From Pseudomonas sp. (lineage in GTDB: Bacteria; Pseudomonadota; Gammaproteobacteria; Pseudomonadales; Pseudomonadaceae), in contig NZ_JAGIBG010000001.1 in the NCBI RefSeq assembly GCF_017744435.1, positions 1-64,000 of the forward strand: a stretch of 64,000 bases of DNA, given 5' to 3'. The stretch's first letter is position 1. The number at the start of each line of letters is the position of its first letter. Positions 8,801-16,146 of the stretch are shown piece by piece. The notes beneath the pieces were generated by a model. The model had not been told where the DNA came from. It did no database searches and saw nothing but the letters and a program-made list of their open reading frames with translations. Both the position numbers and the translations under genes were made by a program.

Positions 8801-9544
8801 GGCGCGAATCTGCAGTTTCGCCGGCAGGTGTTCGGCAAGGGCCTGTACCGTCCCGCTCAGGCGGGCATCAAGGTAGCCGCTGCTGGTGGCGTCGAGGCTG
8901 AGGGTTTTCTGCAGTTCCCCCTTTGCGTTCAGCGCCAGCTGCCAAGCCTTGCCCTCCACCGCAGGTAACTGTACCTGGCCTTGAAGTTGCACCGGCCAAT
9001 CGCCCTCAGGCTGCAGATCGCCCTGCACTTGCACGCGCAAATCGTCACGCTGCAGCTGCAGGCTGTCGATGCGCAGTCCGCTCGCGGTCCAATGCGCCGA
9101 CAGGTGCAGATCGCCGAGCAGATCACTGCCATCCAGGCGCAACTGCCCCACCTTTACCTCACCGACCTCGATCGCCACCGGCAAGCGCAGCGCGGGTAAC
9201 TGCAGCGGGCCACTTTCAGCCGGTTGATCGCTTGGTGCGAAGGCCATGTCGACCCGCTGGGCCTGCAACTGGTCAATACACAGCGTGGCGCGCAGGAGGC
9301 AAGCCGGTGACCAGCTCAGCAGCGGTGCCTCCACTTGCACATGGTTGCCGCCGTCGATCCAGCTCAAATGGCTGGCCTGCCAGGTGCCCGCCAGGCGGCC
9401 CTGGAAATCGTCGATAGTCAGCCCTGGCACCCGGCCGAGTGCCCAGCGGCTGCCACCTTCGGTACCCAGCAAAACGCCCAGGGCCAAGGCCACCAGCAAC
9501 ACGCTGCCGAGCACACCCAGCAGAATGAATTTCAACACACGCAT
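5873..9544 (-). CDS. tamB: Translocation and assembly module inner-membrane subunit TamB
   Basis: About 1223 residues, the usual size. One N-terminal membrane anchor (FILLGVLGSVLLVALALGVLLG) is followed by a very long, beta-rich, repetitive periplasmic body full of L/Q/D alternation. It ends in the conserved TamB/DUF490 domain (about 870-1223), where VVGQDKLSFSGFGLTANLLG, LSYLVLGRPL and the C-terminal IFYKRDF occur. TamB spans the periplasm as a lipid-transport or assembly bridge to the outer-membrane protein TamA. The ATG at 9544 overlaps the tamA stop in a TGATG arrangement, so translation is probably coupled. A GTG one codon earlier is possible. Confidence 0.93.
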   Translation of the reverse strand: MRVLKFILLGVLGSVLLVALALGVLLGTEGGSRWALGRVPGLTIDDFQGRLAGTWQASHLSWIDGGNHVQVEAPLLSWSPACLLRATLCIDQLQAQRVDMAFAPSDQPAESGPLQLPALRLPVAIEVGEVKVGQLRLDGSDLLGDLHLSAHWTASGLRIDSLQLQRDDLRVQVQGDLQPEGDWPVQLQGQVQLPAVEGKAWQLALNAKGELQKTLSLDATSSGYLDARLSGTVQALAEHLPAKLQIRAEAFKPTASLPDTLQLNQLVLDAQGDLLKGYQLSGSASLPAEQAPIALALSGKVDAKGAKLDALDLTASDTQRVKLQASADWQQALKADAQLDWQDFPWLRLYPLEAPPQVTLKRFNAQVQYQNGNYQGTFNGDLDGPAGAFTLASPFEGDLGQVRLPQLALTAGQGKAAGSVALRFADTLAWDVDLQLSALDPAYWLAELPGTLAGPLRSKGEMKGEQLSLDAQLDLKGRLRGQPAVLKVEAQGAGQSWTLGALAVQLGDNRINGSGSLQQRLAGRVDLDLPRLGQLWPRLQGQVKGRLDVSGTLNAPQGNLTLQGQQLAQEANRLQRLDLEARLDSAQRGVIDLKANGIRLGDTLLGTLQANGKGDIRQQALTLALDGPQLKLDLGLDGQLNKGDWRGRLASGRIQAGGQDWQLQAPARLQRLASGQLDFGAHCWRSGQASLCGEDQRLAPEPRLRYHLKQFPLESLAQWLPKDFAWQGMLNADVNLDVPASGPKGSVRVDASGGTLRVRDKGRWIDFPYQTLRLDSTLAPRRVDIRLDFRGERLGELSLNTRLDPLGKNKPLSGDFRLAGLDLSIARPFVPMVERLAGQLNGSGRLTGTLLAPQVNGNLMLSGGEVSGAELPVSLQDLSLQALIAGEQVQLNGGWRSGEAGRGQLNGHLTWGQALGMDLRLQGQQLPVTVEPYATLEVAPDLNLRLIDDKLAVTGKVLVPKGKIVVRELPPSTVKVSDDTVIVGHQTEEGKPPMAMAMDIDVVVGQDKLSFSGFGLTANLLGHVHIGDNMDTRGELSLADGRYRAYGQRLTIRRARLLFAGPIDQPYLDIEAIRKVDDVIAGIRLSGSAEQPTTSVFSEPAMSQEQALSYLVLGRPLGTTGEDNNMLAEAALGLGLAGSAGITGSLASGLGIDDFQLDTEGSGNSTSVVASGNLTEKLSLRYGVGVFEPANTIALRYKLSKKVYLEAASGLASSLDIFYKRDF

Positions 9545-11295
9545 CACAGCTCAGGCCCCATGGAGAAGTGCAGGCGAATACCACCGTCGTCATCGAGTGC
9601 CTTGGCCAGGTCCAGGCGCAGCGGCCCGACCGGCGACACCCAGCGCACACCGATACCGACCCCGGTCTTGAGACTGGGCAGCTCCAACGTGTTGAAGGCG
9701 TTGCCTTGGTCGACGAAGGTTGCCACCCGCCATTTTTCGGCCAGCGAATACTGGTACTCGACGCTGCCCGCGACCAGGTAGCGGCCGCCGATGCGGTCGC
9801 CGTCGCTGTTCTTCGGCGACAGAGTCTGATAGTCGTAGCCGCGCACGCTCTGGTCGCCACCGGCGAAGAAGCGCAGCGACGGCGGAATGTTGTTCTTGTA
9901 GCCGTTGGTGGCACTGCCACCGAACTGCACCCGCCCGAGAAAGCGGTGGTTGTGGCCGAGGGTGGTCAGGCCCTTGAGCAGGACATTGCCATGCAACAGG
10001 TTGGTGTCGGACATCAGCCCTTCCTTGGCCACCTGGGTGTCGAACTGCAAACGGTAGCCGTTGTGCGGGTCGATGCGGTTGTCGCTGCGCAGGTAGGAAA
10101 AGCTCACACCTGGCATCAGCAGGTGGCTCAGCCCCGAATCATCGCCCAGGCTGTACTCTTCGCGCTGGTACTTGAGCGAGATTACCCGCTGCCAGCCGCT
10201 GGCCAGCTTGCTGTGCCACTCCGGGCCGACGGTCAGCAGCTTGCTGAGGGTGTCGGTGCCGGCGATTTCTTCGTTCTGGTAGCCGCCGGCGAAGCGCAGC
10301 TTGTCGGTCAAGGGTGGATCCAGAGGCACGTCGTACCACAAGCCGACGTTCTGCCGCGGTGCCGAAAGCTCGGTTTCCCAGCCATAGCTGTGGCCTTGCG
10401 GGTTGACCCAGTGCCGTGTCCAGTTGGCCTTGCCACGCGGCCCCACGTCGGTCGAGAAGCCCAGGCCCAGGCCCATGGTGCGGGGCTTGCGGGTGTCGAG
10501 GCGGACGTCCACCGGGATGTCTTCGCCTACCGCCGCAGTGGGTGCGGCATCAACCCGCACGCCTTCGAAATAGCCGCTCGATTGCAGGTCGTTGTTGAGT
10601 TGGGCGATCAGTTCGGAGTCGTAGGGCGTGCCGGGCTTGAACGAGACCATGCGTTGCAGCAGGTCTTCGTCGAGCGGCGTGTCGCCGCTGAATTTCACGG
10701 CCCCGAGGCGATAACGCGGACCGCTCTGGTAAACCAGCTCGATATCAGCCACGCCGGCCTGAGGGTCGACCGCCAGGCGCTGGCGTGTGAAGTGGCCACT
10801 GAAGAAGCCATAACGCGAAGCCTGGTTCTGGATCAGCCGCTTGGCATCTTCGTACAGGCCATGGTTGAGCGGTTCGCCCGCACGCAGTGCACGGCTGTCA
10901 GGCACGCGAAAGGCTTTCATCTCGCTGGCCGGCCCTTCGATGCGCACGGTCACGTTGCGCAGACGTACCGGCTCGCCGGGGTCGATCTTGATGATCAGTT
11001 GTGGGTGCTGATCGGCCTTGGCCGGCGGCTTGACCTCGGTGTCGATCTGCGCCTGATAGTAGCCAAGTGCCTGCGCGGCCTTGCGCGCCTGCTCCTGGGC
11101 CCCGCGACTGAAACGCAGCAGCGCTTCTTCATCGCGGTCGCCAAGGGTACCAATATAGCCTTCGACATTGGCCTTGAGCTCCTTGTTGGCGGGTTTTACC
11201 TTCACCAGCAACTCGCTCTGGCCCCATGCTGCAACACTGGCGGCCCAGAAAACCAGGCCCCAGGTTAGTCTTCCTGAATACGTCATGCGGCGCAT
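9544..11295 (-). CDS. tamA: Translocation and assembly module outer-membrane subunit TamA (Omp85/BamA family)
   Basis: 583 residues. A signal peptide (MRRMTYSGRLTWGLVFW up to AWGQ) precedes three POTRA domains (about 27-265; note LIIKIDPGEPVRLRNVTVRI and YRLGAVKFSGDTPLDEDLL). The 16-strand beta barrel follows, with the Omp85 hallmark RFFAGGDQSVRGYDYQ near residue 460 and GPLRLDLAKAL close to the C-terminus. It acts in the outer membrane with TamB, encoded immediately downstream with a one-base overlap. Two Met codons three residues apart (11295, 11286) could start it; neither has a clear ribosome site. Confidence 0.93.
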   Translation of the reverse strand: MRRMTYSGRLTWGLVFWAASVAAWGQSELLVKVKPANKELKANVEGYIGTLGDRDEEALLRFSRGAQEQARKAAQALGYYQAQIDTEVKPPAKADQHPQLIIKIDPGEPVRLRNVTVRIEGPASEMKAFRVPDSRALRAGEPLNHGLYEDAKRLIQNQASRYGFFSGHFTRQRLAVDPQAGVADIELVYQSGPRYRLGAVKFSGDTPLDEDLLQRMVSFKPGTPYDSELIAQLNNDLQSSGYFEGVRVDAAPTAAVGEDIPVDVRLDTRKPRTMGLGLGFSTDVGPRGKANWTRHWVNPQGHSYGWETELSAPRQNVGLWYDVPLDPPLTDKLRFAGGYQNEEIAGTDTLSKLLTVGPEWHSKLASGWQRVISLKYQREEYSLGDDSGLSHLLMPGVSFSYLRSDNRIDPHNGYRLQFDTQVAKEGLMSDTNLLHGNVLLKGLTTLGHNHRFLGRVQFGGSATNGYKNNIPPSLRFFAGGDQSVRGYDYQTLSPKNSDGDRIGGRYLVAGSVEYQYSLAEKWRVATFVDQGNAFNTLELPSLKTGVGIGVRWVSPVGPLRLDLAKALDDDGGIRLHFSMGPEL

Positions 11296-11339
11296 GCTAC
11301 CAGAGCCAGGCGCTCAAGGGAGGCGCCTGGCGGCCTTGT

Positions 11340-11990
11340 TCAAGCAATTGATGACATGGATGACACTGGATTGGGGTGAAAGAATACCCTTTCCCGGATT
11401 GGCCCTACAGCCACCTCGCCTATCTCTTCATAGCCCTGGCGTGCGTAAAAGGCCAGGTAATGTTCGTTGCCAGAGTCCAGCACCACGCCCTGGGTATTGG
11501 GGTCTTCCGCGCACCAGTCGTGAACAGCTTGTAACAATTGTTCGCCGTAGTGACATCCACGAAATTGCGGATGCACCCCCAGCAGCGGCAGCATATGCAC
11601 CTGCCCCGCCGGCAGGCAGCTGGCCAGCGCCGCCTGGTAATCCATGTAACGCCGGGTGCAGCGCTGGCCGGTGCCCAGCAGCATGCGCAAACGCCAGGCC
11701 CAGCTGTCGGCCACACCCAGGCGGCGTTGCGGCGGCACGATCAGGGCCAGGGCGATCAGGCGGTCTTCCAGCAGCAGGCCGATGGCCGGCAACTGCAGGT
11801 AGAAGTGCTGGCGTACCCACTCGCGCACCATCACCCGCAGCCGACGTTCGTAGCCCGGGCGCTGGGCCTCGAAGATATAGGCGAAGGTCGGTTCGTGGCG
11901 GTAGGCGTTGTACAGCAACGAGCGTGCCTCACGGCTGTAGCCGTCATCGAGGGTGCAGATGCGCGCTTGGGCGGCAGTGGCTTCGTGCAT
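11340..11990 (-). CDS. GNAT-family N-acetyltransferase
   Basis: 216 residues from the ATG at 11990, chosen because AGGAGG lies nine bases upstream; an extended start at 12041 lacks this. The acetyl-CoA binding core is visible as LLGVHPQFRGCHYGEQLLQA (motif A, the Q/RxxGxG/A-type loop), followed by GVVLDSGNEHYLAFYARQGYEEIG (motif B). The first half is less typical and contains an Ala/Leu-rich segment. The substrate is unknown. It lies 44 bases upstream of tamA on the same strand and is divergent from xthA, with 163 bases between the start codons. Confidence 0.85.
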   Translation of the reverse strand: MHEATAAQARICTLDDGYSREARSLLYNAYRHEPTFAYIFEAQRPGYERRLRVMVREWVRQHFYLQLPAIGLLLEDRLIALALIVPPQRRLGVADSWAWRLRMLLGTGQRCTRRYMDYQAALASCLPAGQVHMLPLLGVHPQFRGCHYGEQLLQAVHDWCAEDPNTQGVVLDSGNEHYLAFYARQGYEEIGEVAVGPIRERVFFHPNPVSSMSSIA

Positions 11991-12153
11991 GGTGGGTCGT
12001 CCTCCTGGAAGGGGCATGTCAGTGCCTTGGAGGTGCTCCACAGCGCATCGTTCACCTCACCCAGCACGTTAGCAGTGCCTTGGCCAAGCCGCCACGCTGG
12101 TGATGAACGCCGATGTCGGCTAGCATCCGGCCTTTTACCAGGATTGTCTTTCC

Positions 12154-12966
12154 ATGAAGATCGTCTGTTTCAACATCAACGGCCTGCGGGCCCGCCCGCA
12201 CCAGCTGGCGGCGCTGATCGAAAAGCACCAGCCGGACGTGATCGGCCTGCAGGAAACCAAAGTCAGCGACGATCAGTTCCCTCTGGCCGATGTCCAGGCA
12301 CTGGGCTACCACGTGCACTACCATGGCCAGAAGGGCCACTACGGGGTCGCCCTACTCTCGCGCCAGGCGCCGCTGAGCCTGTTCAAGGGTTTTGCCACGG
12401 ATGAAGAAGATGCCCAGCGCCGCTTCATCTGGGGCACCTTCACCGATGCCGACGGCAACCCGATCACCATCATGAACGGCTACTTCCCGCAAGGCGAAAG
12501 CCGTGACCACCCTACCAAGTTCCCGGCCAAGCAGCGCTTCTACAGCGACCTGCAAGCGTTGCTCGAAGGGCAGTTCAAGAACGACCAGCCGGTACTGGTG
12601 ATGGGCGACATGAACATCTCGCCCCAGGACTGCGACATCGGTATCGGCCCGGACAACGCCAAGCGCTGGCTGAAGACTGGCAAGTGCAGCTTCCTGCCGG
12701 AAGAGCGCGAGTGGATGGAGCGTCTCAAGGGCTGGGGCCTGGTGGACAGTTTCCGCCACCTGCACCCGGACGTGGCCGACCGCTTCAGCTGGTTCGACTA
12801 CCGCAGCCGCGGCTTCGAGGACGAACCCAAGCGCGGCCTGCGCATCGACCTGATCATGGCCTCCCAGGCCCTGGTGCCGCGGATCAAGGCGGCCGGCGTG
12901 GATTATGAGCTGCGCGGAATGGAAAAGCCTTCCGACCATGCGCCGATCTGGCTCGAATTGAGCTGA
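12154..12966 (+). CDS. xthA: Exodeoxyribonuclease III (AP endonuclease)
   Basis: 270 residues, typical for the ExoIII branch of the exonuclease/endonuclease/phosphatase fold. All metal and catalytic motifs are visible: [10 protein letters not shown] at the N-terminus, GLQETKVSD (metal-binding Glu), [10 protein letters not shown] (Asp/Asn pair), RIDLIMAS and the terminal [10 protein letters not shown] (catalytic Asp-His). It cleaves abasic sites and trims 3' blocked ends in base-excision repair. It is a single gene, followed by a REP pair, and neighbours the sigma/anti-sigma and peroxidase region, which fits an oxidative-damage theme. Confidence 0.95.
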   Translation: MKIVCFNINGLRARPHQLAALIEKHQPDVIGLQETKVSDDQFPLADVQALGYHVHYHGQKGHYGVALLSRQAPLSLFKGFATDEEDAQRRFIWGTFTDADGNPITIMNGYFPQGESRDHPTKFPAKQRFYSDLQALLEGQFKNDQPVLVMGDMNISPQDCDIGIGPDNAKRWLKTGKCSFLPEEREWMERLKGWGLVDSFRHLHPDVADRFSWFDYRSRGFEDEPKRGLRIDLIMASQALVPRIKAAGVDYELRGMEKPSDHAPIWLELS

Positions 12967-12980
12967 CCTGACCCGACGCT

Positions 12981-13064
12981 TTCGCGGGCAAGCCCGCTCC
13001 CACAGGTATTTCACTGCCCTGGAGAATAGTGAAATGCCTGTGGGAGCGGGCTTGCCCGCGAAGA
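12981..13064. repeat. Pair of inverted REP elements (BIME-like)
   Basis: TTCGCGGGCAAGCCCGCTCC and its inverted copy lie on either side of about 35 bases that also pair in part (TATTTCACT / AGTGAAAT). The pair sits between the convergent ends of xthA and the anti-sigma gene, a usual site for P. putida REPs, where they may stabilise 3' ends or act as bidirectional terminators. Confidence 0.9.
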
Positions 13065-13081
13065 GGCACACACGATAGCCG

Positions 13082-13834
13082 TTAAAGCCCCAGGCGCAAC
13101 GCCTCCCCTACCCCTGCCCCACGCCCATCGTCCGCTGCGCTGACCAGGGCAAAGTTGTACGCCCCATGCGACCAGTAACGCGCCTCCAGTTGCCCATCAA
13201 CCCGCTGCCCCTGCGGCATGCGCTCATAGCGGTCACCCGGTGAGCGCAGGAACAGGCTGATGCGCTGGCCGTTGCGATCCTGGAACACCAGCAGCGCCGC
13301 CGGCCCCTGCTCGTTGCTGAGCAGCCGCGCGCCCACCGGCTGAAAGCCGTAACCCGCCAGGTCCGGCAACTGCCCCACGCGGCTGAAATGCCGGGCCAGC
13401 CAGTCGCGCAGCTGCGCCGGGTCGCTGGCCTGGATATCCAGTGCCTCACTGCCGGCGAACAACCGATGGGCCTGCACCGCATCGGCCATCGGCAGTTCAT
13501 TGCTGGCCAAGGTCACTTGCCGTGCCTGCCAGCCACCCAACCCGCCGACGCCCATGGCCAGCAGCAACACCGCCGCCGAAGCCAGCCGCCGCTGTCGGCG
13601 CTGGCGCACTCGCTGCTGCACCTGGCGCAGGTCGAGCGTGGCCGCCCCAGGCTGCTCGGCAAACCCTGCCAAGGCCGCACGCAGGCGCCGGGCATCGTTG
13701 CGCCAGGCTTCGACCCGCGCCGCTTCCTGCGGGTTGGCCGCCAGCCAGGCCTGTACCTCTGCGCGCCGCGCCGGCTCCAGGCGGTCGTCGATGTAGGCAT
13801 GCAGCTCGTCTTCACCAGGGATCAGGCGTGTCAT
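13082..13834 (-). CDS. prtR: Anti-sigma factor, single-pass membrane protein (PrtR type)
   Basis: 250 residues. The cytoplasmic N-terminal half (about 1-83) begins GEDELHAYIDDRLEPARRAEV, the anti-sigma domain pattern. A single transmembrane helix follows at about 84-102 (LASAAVLLLAMGVGGLGGW), then a periplasmic domain of about 145 residues. The zinc-binding HxxxCxxC of ZAS anti-sigma factors is not present. Its start overlaps the end of the sigma gene by four bases (ATGA), so the two are translationally coupled. Position and size match the prtI-prtR pair of P. putida and P. fluorescens, which is why I use that symbol; the exact signal sensed is not visible. Confidence 0.8.
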   Translation of the reverse strand: MTRLIPGEDELHAYIDDRLEPARRAEVQAWLAANPQEAARVEAWRNDARRLRAALAGFAEQPGAATLDLRQVQQRVRQRRQRRLASAAVLLLAMGVGGLGGWQARQVTLASNELPMADAVQAHRLFAGSEALDIQASDPAQLRDWLARHFSRVGQLPDLAGYGFQPVGARLLSNEQGPAALLVFQDRNGQRISLFLRSPGDRYERMPQGQRVDGQLEARYWSHGAYNFALVSAADDGRGAGVGEALRLGL

Positions 13835-14352
13835 TTGAGTCTCCGCAAGGCCGGCGGCTGGGGGTTGCCCTCGGTCAGTTCACGCAACGCGGCACGGGCG
13901 CGCGACAGGCGCGACATCACCGTGCCAATAGGGATTTCCAGGGCCACGGCCGCTTCCTTGTAACTCAGCCCCTCGATGCTGACCAGCAGCAGCAAGGCCC
14001 GCTGTTCGGTCGACAGCTGGGCGAAGGCCTGCAGGTCGGCCTGGGCCAGGACGATGTCCTCGGTATTGCCGCCCACCGCTTCGTGTTCCGGGGCGCTGCG
14101 GCCGAACCACGACAGCCAGCGAGCATGCAAGCGATCGCGGCGCTTACCGTCGAGAAACAGCCGATAAAGAATGGTGAACAGCCAGGCGCGCAGGGCTTCG
14201 GCTTCGCGTTGCTGGCCACGGCGGCTCAAGGCGCGTTCGACCGTGGCCTGAACCAGGTCATCGGCGCTGCCGGGCTCGCGGGTCAGCCACAAGGCAAAGC
14301 GGCGCAGGCGCTGCAACAGCTCACGCCACTGCTGTTCGTCCAGATCGTGCAT
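13831..14352 (-). CDS. prtI: ECF sigma factor (PrtI type)
   Basis: 174 residues from the ATG at 14352; a longer frame upstream would read through the promoter region. Region 2 is at about 10-75 (LWLTREPGSADDLVQATVER, then LRAWLFTILYRLFLDGKRR). Region 4 is at about 110-165 (LSYKEAAVALEIPIGTVMSR, the helix-turn-helix). It is coupled to the downstream anti-sigma gene. Divergent to it is a peroxidase-cytochrome b561 operon. Both transcription units have a GGAAT-N16-CGTC motif in the shared 130-bp spacer, so the factor probably drives itself and that operon. Confidence 0.9.
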   Translation of the reverse strand: MHDLDEQQWRELLQRLRRFALWLTREPGSADDLVQATVERALSRRGQQREAEALRAWLFTILYRLFLDGKRRDRLHARWLSWFGRSAPEHEAVGGNTEDIVLAQADLQAFAQLSTEQRALLLLVSIEGLSYKEAAVALEIPIGTVMSRLSRARAALRELTEGNPQPPALRRLK

Positions 14353-14392
14353 GGTCAGGTACCGGGCGCTGGGGTTATCAGTGTATGGGGCA

Positions 14393-14417
14393 GACGCCTG
14401 GCGAGAAAATCTATTCC
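14393..14417 (-). promoter_or_regulatory. Predicted ECF-sigma promoter of the prtI-prtR operon
   Basis: On the minus strand GGAAT (14417-14413), a 16-base spacer and CGTC (14396-14393) form a classic ECF -35/-10 pair. It would start transcription about 33 bases before the sigma ATG. It has the same architecture as the motif facing the other way at 14425-14449. Confidence 0.65.
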
Positions 14418-14424
14418 CGCCGAT

Positions 14425-14449
14425 GGAATAAGTTTTTCCCTGCTCCGTC
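14425..14449 (+). promoter_or_regulatory. Predicted ECF-sigma promoter of the peroxidase-cytochrome b561 operon
   Basis: GGAAT (14425-14429), a 16-base spacer and CGTC (14446-14449) lie about 34 bases before the peroxidase ATG. Motif and spacing equal those of the divergent promoter at 14393-14417, with only seven bases between the two -35 elements. Confidence 0.65.
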
Positions 14450-14482
14450 GTACCGGTACCTTCACTGAACCGGAAGACGACC

Positions 14483-15529
14483 ATGAACTCACCCTTGCAA
14501 GGCCCCGCCAAGGCACTGCGCCTGGCCGGCATCGGCGCCGTGATGCTGGCGCTGGGCGCCGGCTTCGCCTATGCCGCTGGCTGGATCGGCGGGCCGCAGC
14601 TGACGCCACAACGCATCATCGACACCTTCGAGGCCCAGGCAGGCCACTATCCGGGCTATCGCAAGAACCACGCCAAGGGCCTGTGCATCAGTGGCTACTT
14701 CCAGCCCAGCGGCCAGGCCGCGAGCTTGTCGACTGCACGGGCCTTCAGCCAGGCGCGGGTGCCGGTGATCGGCCGCTTCGCCATCGGCGGTGCCAACCCG
14801 TTCGCCCCGGACACCGGCGTACCGGTGCGCAGCCTGGCGATCCAGCTGAGTACCGATGACGGCCAGGTCTGGCGTACCGGCATGAACAACCCGCCGGTGC
14901 TGGCGGTCAGCACCCCGCAGGGCTTCTACGACCAGGTACTGGCAGGCGCGCCAGACCCGGCCACCGGCAAGCCGGACCCGGCGAAGCTGCAGGCATTCTT
15001 CGCCGCTCACCCGGAAAGCGCAGCGTTTCGCCAGTGGGCGGCGGGCTACAAGCCCAGCGACAGCTTCGCCAGCACCCAGTACCACAGCATCAACGCCTTC
15101 CGCCTGATCGATGCCAGCGGTTCGGCGCACCCGGTACGCTGGCAGCTCGAACCGCAAACGCCATTCACCGCCCTGCCCGGCCAGGTCGACGACAAGCAGT
15201 TCCTCCAGCACGACCTGCAACAGCGCCTGGCCCAAGGGCCGCTGCGCTGGACCTTGCGCCTGGTACTGGCCGACCCGGGCGATGCGGTGGACGACCCGGC
15301 CCGCCCATGGCCAGCCGAGCGCCGCAGCGTCGATGCCGGCACCCTGGTGGTCGAGCACGTGGACGCCCCCGAGCAAGGTGCTTGCCGTGACCTGAACTTC
15401 GACCCGTTGATCCTGCCCAGTGGCATCGAACCGTCTGCCGACCCGATCCTCGCCGCCCGTTCGGCCGCCTATTCGGAATCCTTCAACCGCCGCAGCCGCG
15501 AGTCTCTCGGCGCAGGAGCACAGCGATGA
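14483..15529 (+). CDS. Catalase-related peroxidase (heme), membrane-anchored or exported
   Basis: 348 residues, the short form of the heme catalase family. An N-terminal hydrophobic segment (IGAVMLALGAGFAYAAGWIG) directs it to the membrane or periplasm. The distal heme site is visible as YRKNHAKG (His63), and the proximal Tyr ligand lies in RSAAYSES (about residue 330). Members usually act as organic or hydrogen peroxide peroxidases rather than fast catalases. Its stop overlaps the start of the cytochrome b561 gene (ATGA), suggesting that b561 supplies electrons from quinol. An ECF promoter motif lies directly upstream. Confidence 0.88.
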   Translation: MNSPLQGPAKALRLAGIGAVMLALGAGFAYAAGWIGGPQLTPQRIIDTFEAQAGHYPGYRKNHAKGLCISGYFQPSGQAASLSTARAFSQARVPVIGRFAIGGANPFAPDTGVPVRSLAIQLSTDDGQVWRTGMNNPPVLAVSTPQGFYDQVLAGAPDPATGKPDPAKLQAFFAAHPESAAFRQWAAGYKPSDSFASTQYHSINAFRLIDASGSAHPVRWQLEPQTPFTALPGQVDDKQFLQHDLQQRLAQGPLRWTLRLVLADPGDAVDDPARPWPAERRSVDAGTLVVEHVDAPEQGACRDLNFDPLILPSGIEPSADPILAARSAAYSESFNRRSRESLGAGAQR

Positions 15530-16059
15530 AACCTGAAGTCTTCCACCCCTTGGCGCGCCTGGTGCACTGGCTGATGGCGATCCTGATCATCAGCATGCTG
15601 TTCATCGGCGTGAGCATGGTCGGCGACCTGTCACCGCGCCACCCGCTGCTGGTCGAACTGCACAAGGCCACAGGCCTGGCATTGCTGGTACTGGTGATCG
15701 TGCGCATAGGCCTGCGCCTGACCTTGCCACATCCGCCACTGCCCGCCGATCTGCCGGCGTTTCAGCGCTTTGCTGCCGGCGCCTCGCATCTGCTGCTCTA
15801 CGGCCTGATGCTGGCCATGCCGCTGCTGGGCTGGGCGATGCTGTCGGCAGGCGGCTACCCACGCCCCCTGCAGTTGCCCGCCATCGCCCCGCATGACCTG
15901 CAATTGTATGCCGTGCTGCGCCAGGCCCATGGCTGGGCCGGCTACCTGTTGTTCGCCACCGTGCTGGTGCACCTGGGGGCGGCGTTGATGCATGCCCTGG
16001 TGCGTCGGGACGGCGTGTTGCGTAGCATGTGGCCAGGCCCCGTGCGGCGCAGCGAATGA
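15526..16059 (+). CDS. Cytochrome b561 (diheme, inner membrane)
   Basis: 177 residues with four hydrophobic helices and well-placed histidines for two b hemes: HPLARLVHWLMA, ELHKATGLALL, ASHLLLYGLM and QAHGWAGYLLFATVLVHLGA. It probably transfers electrons from the quinol pool to the periplasmic peroxidase with whose gene it overlaps by four bases. No terminator is visible before the Fur-box region that follows. Confidence 0.92.
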   Translation: MKPEVFHPLARLVHWLMAILIISMLFIGVSMVGDLSPRHPLLVELHKATGLALLVLVIVRIGLRLTLPHPPLPADLPAFQRFAAGASHLLLYGLMLAMPLLGWAMLSAGGYPRPLQLPAIAPHDLQLYAVLRQAHGWAGYLLFATVLVHLGAALMHALVRRDGVLRSMWPGPVRRSE

Positions 16060-16090
16060 CAGGCTGATGCCCGGGCGGGATCGACAAACA

Positions 16091-16108
16091 GCAATTATTC
16101 TCATTAAG
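16091..16108 (+). promoter_or_regulatory. Fur-box-like site upstream of the MFS gene
   Basis: GCAATTATTCTCATTAAG resembles the Fur consensus (reverse strand CTTAATGAGAATAATTGC) and is very like the site in front of the TonB receptor gene in this window (58010). It lies about 40 bases before the MFS start. Confidence 0.55.
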
Positions 16109-16146
16109 CTCGGCAGCTTTCTTGTCGACCTGCCCTGGACTGCCTT

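Noticed and set aside
6470..8968. 832-codon plus-strand open frame inside tamB
   Set aside because: A long stop-free antisense frame created by tamB codon bias; Q/L/A repeats mirror the tamB repeats and there is no start signal.
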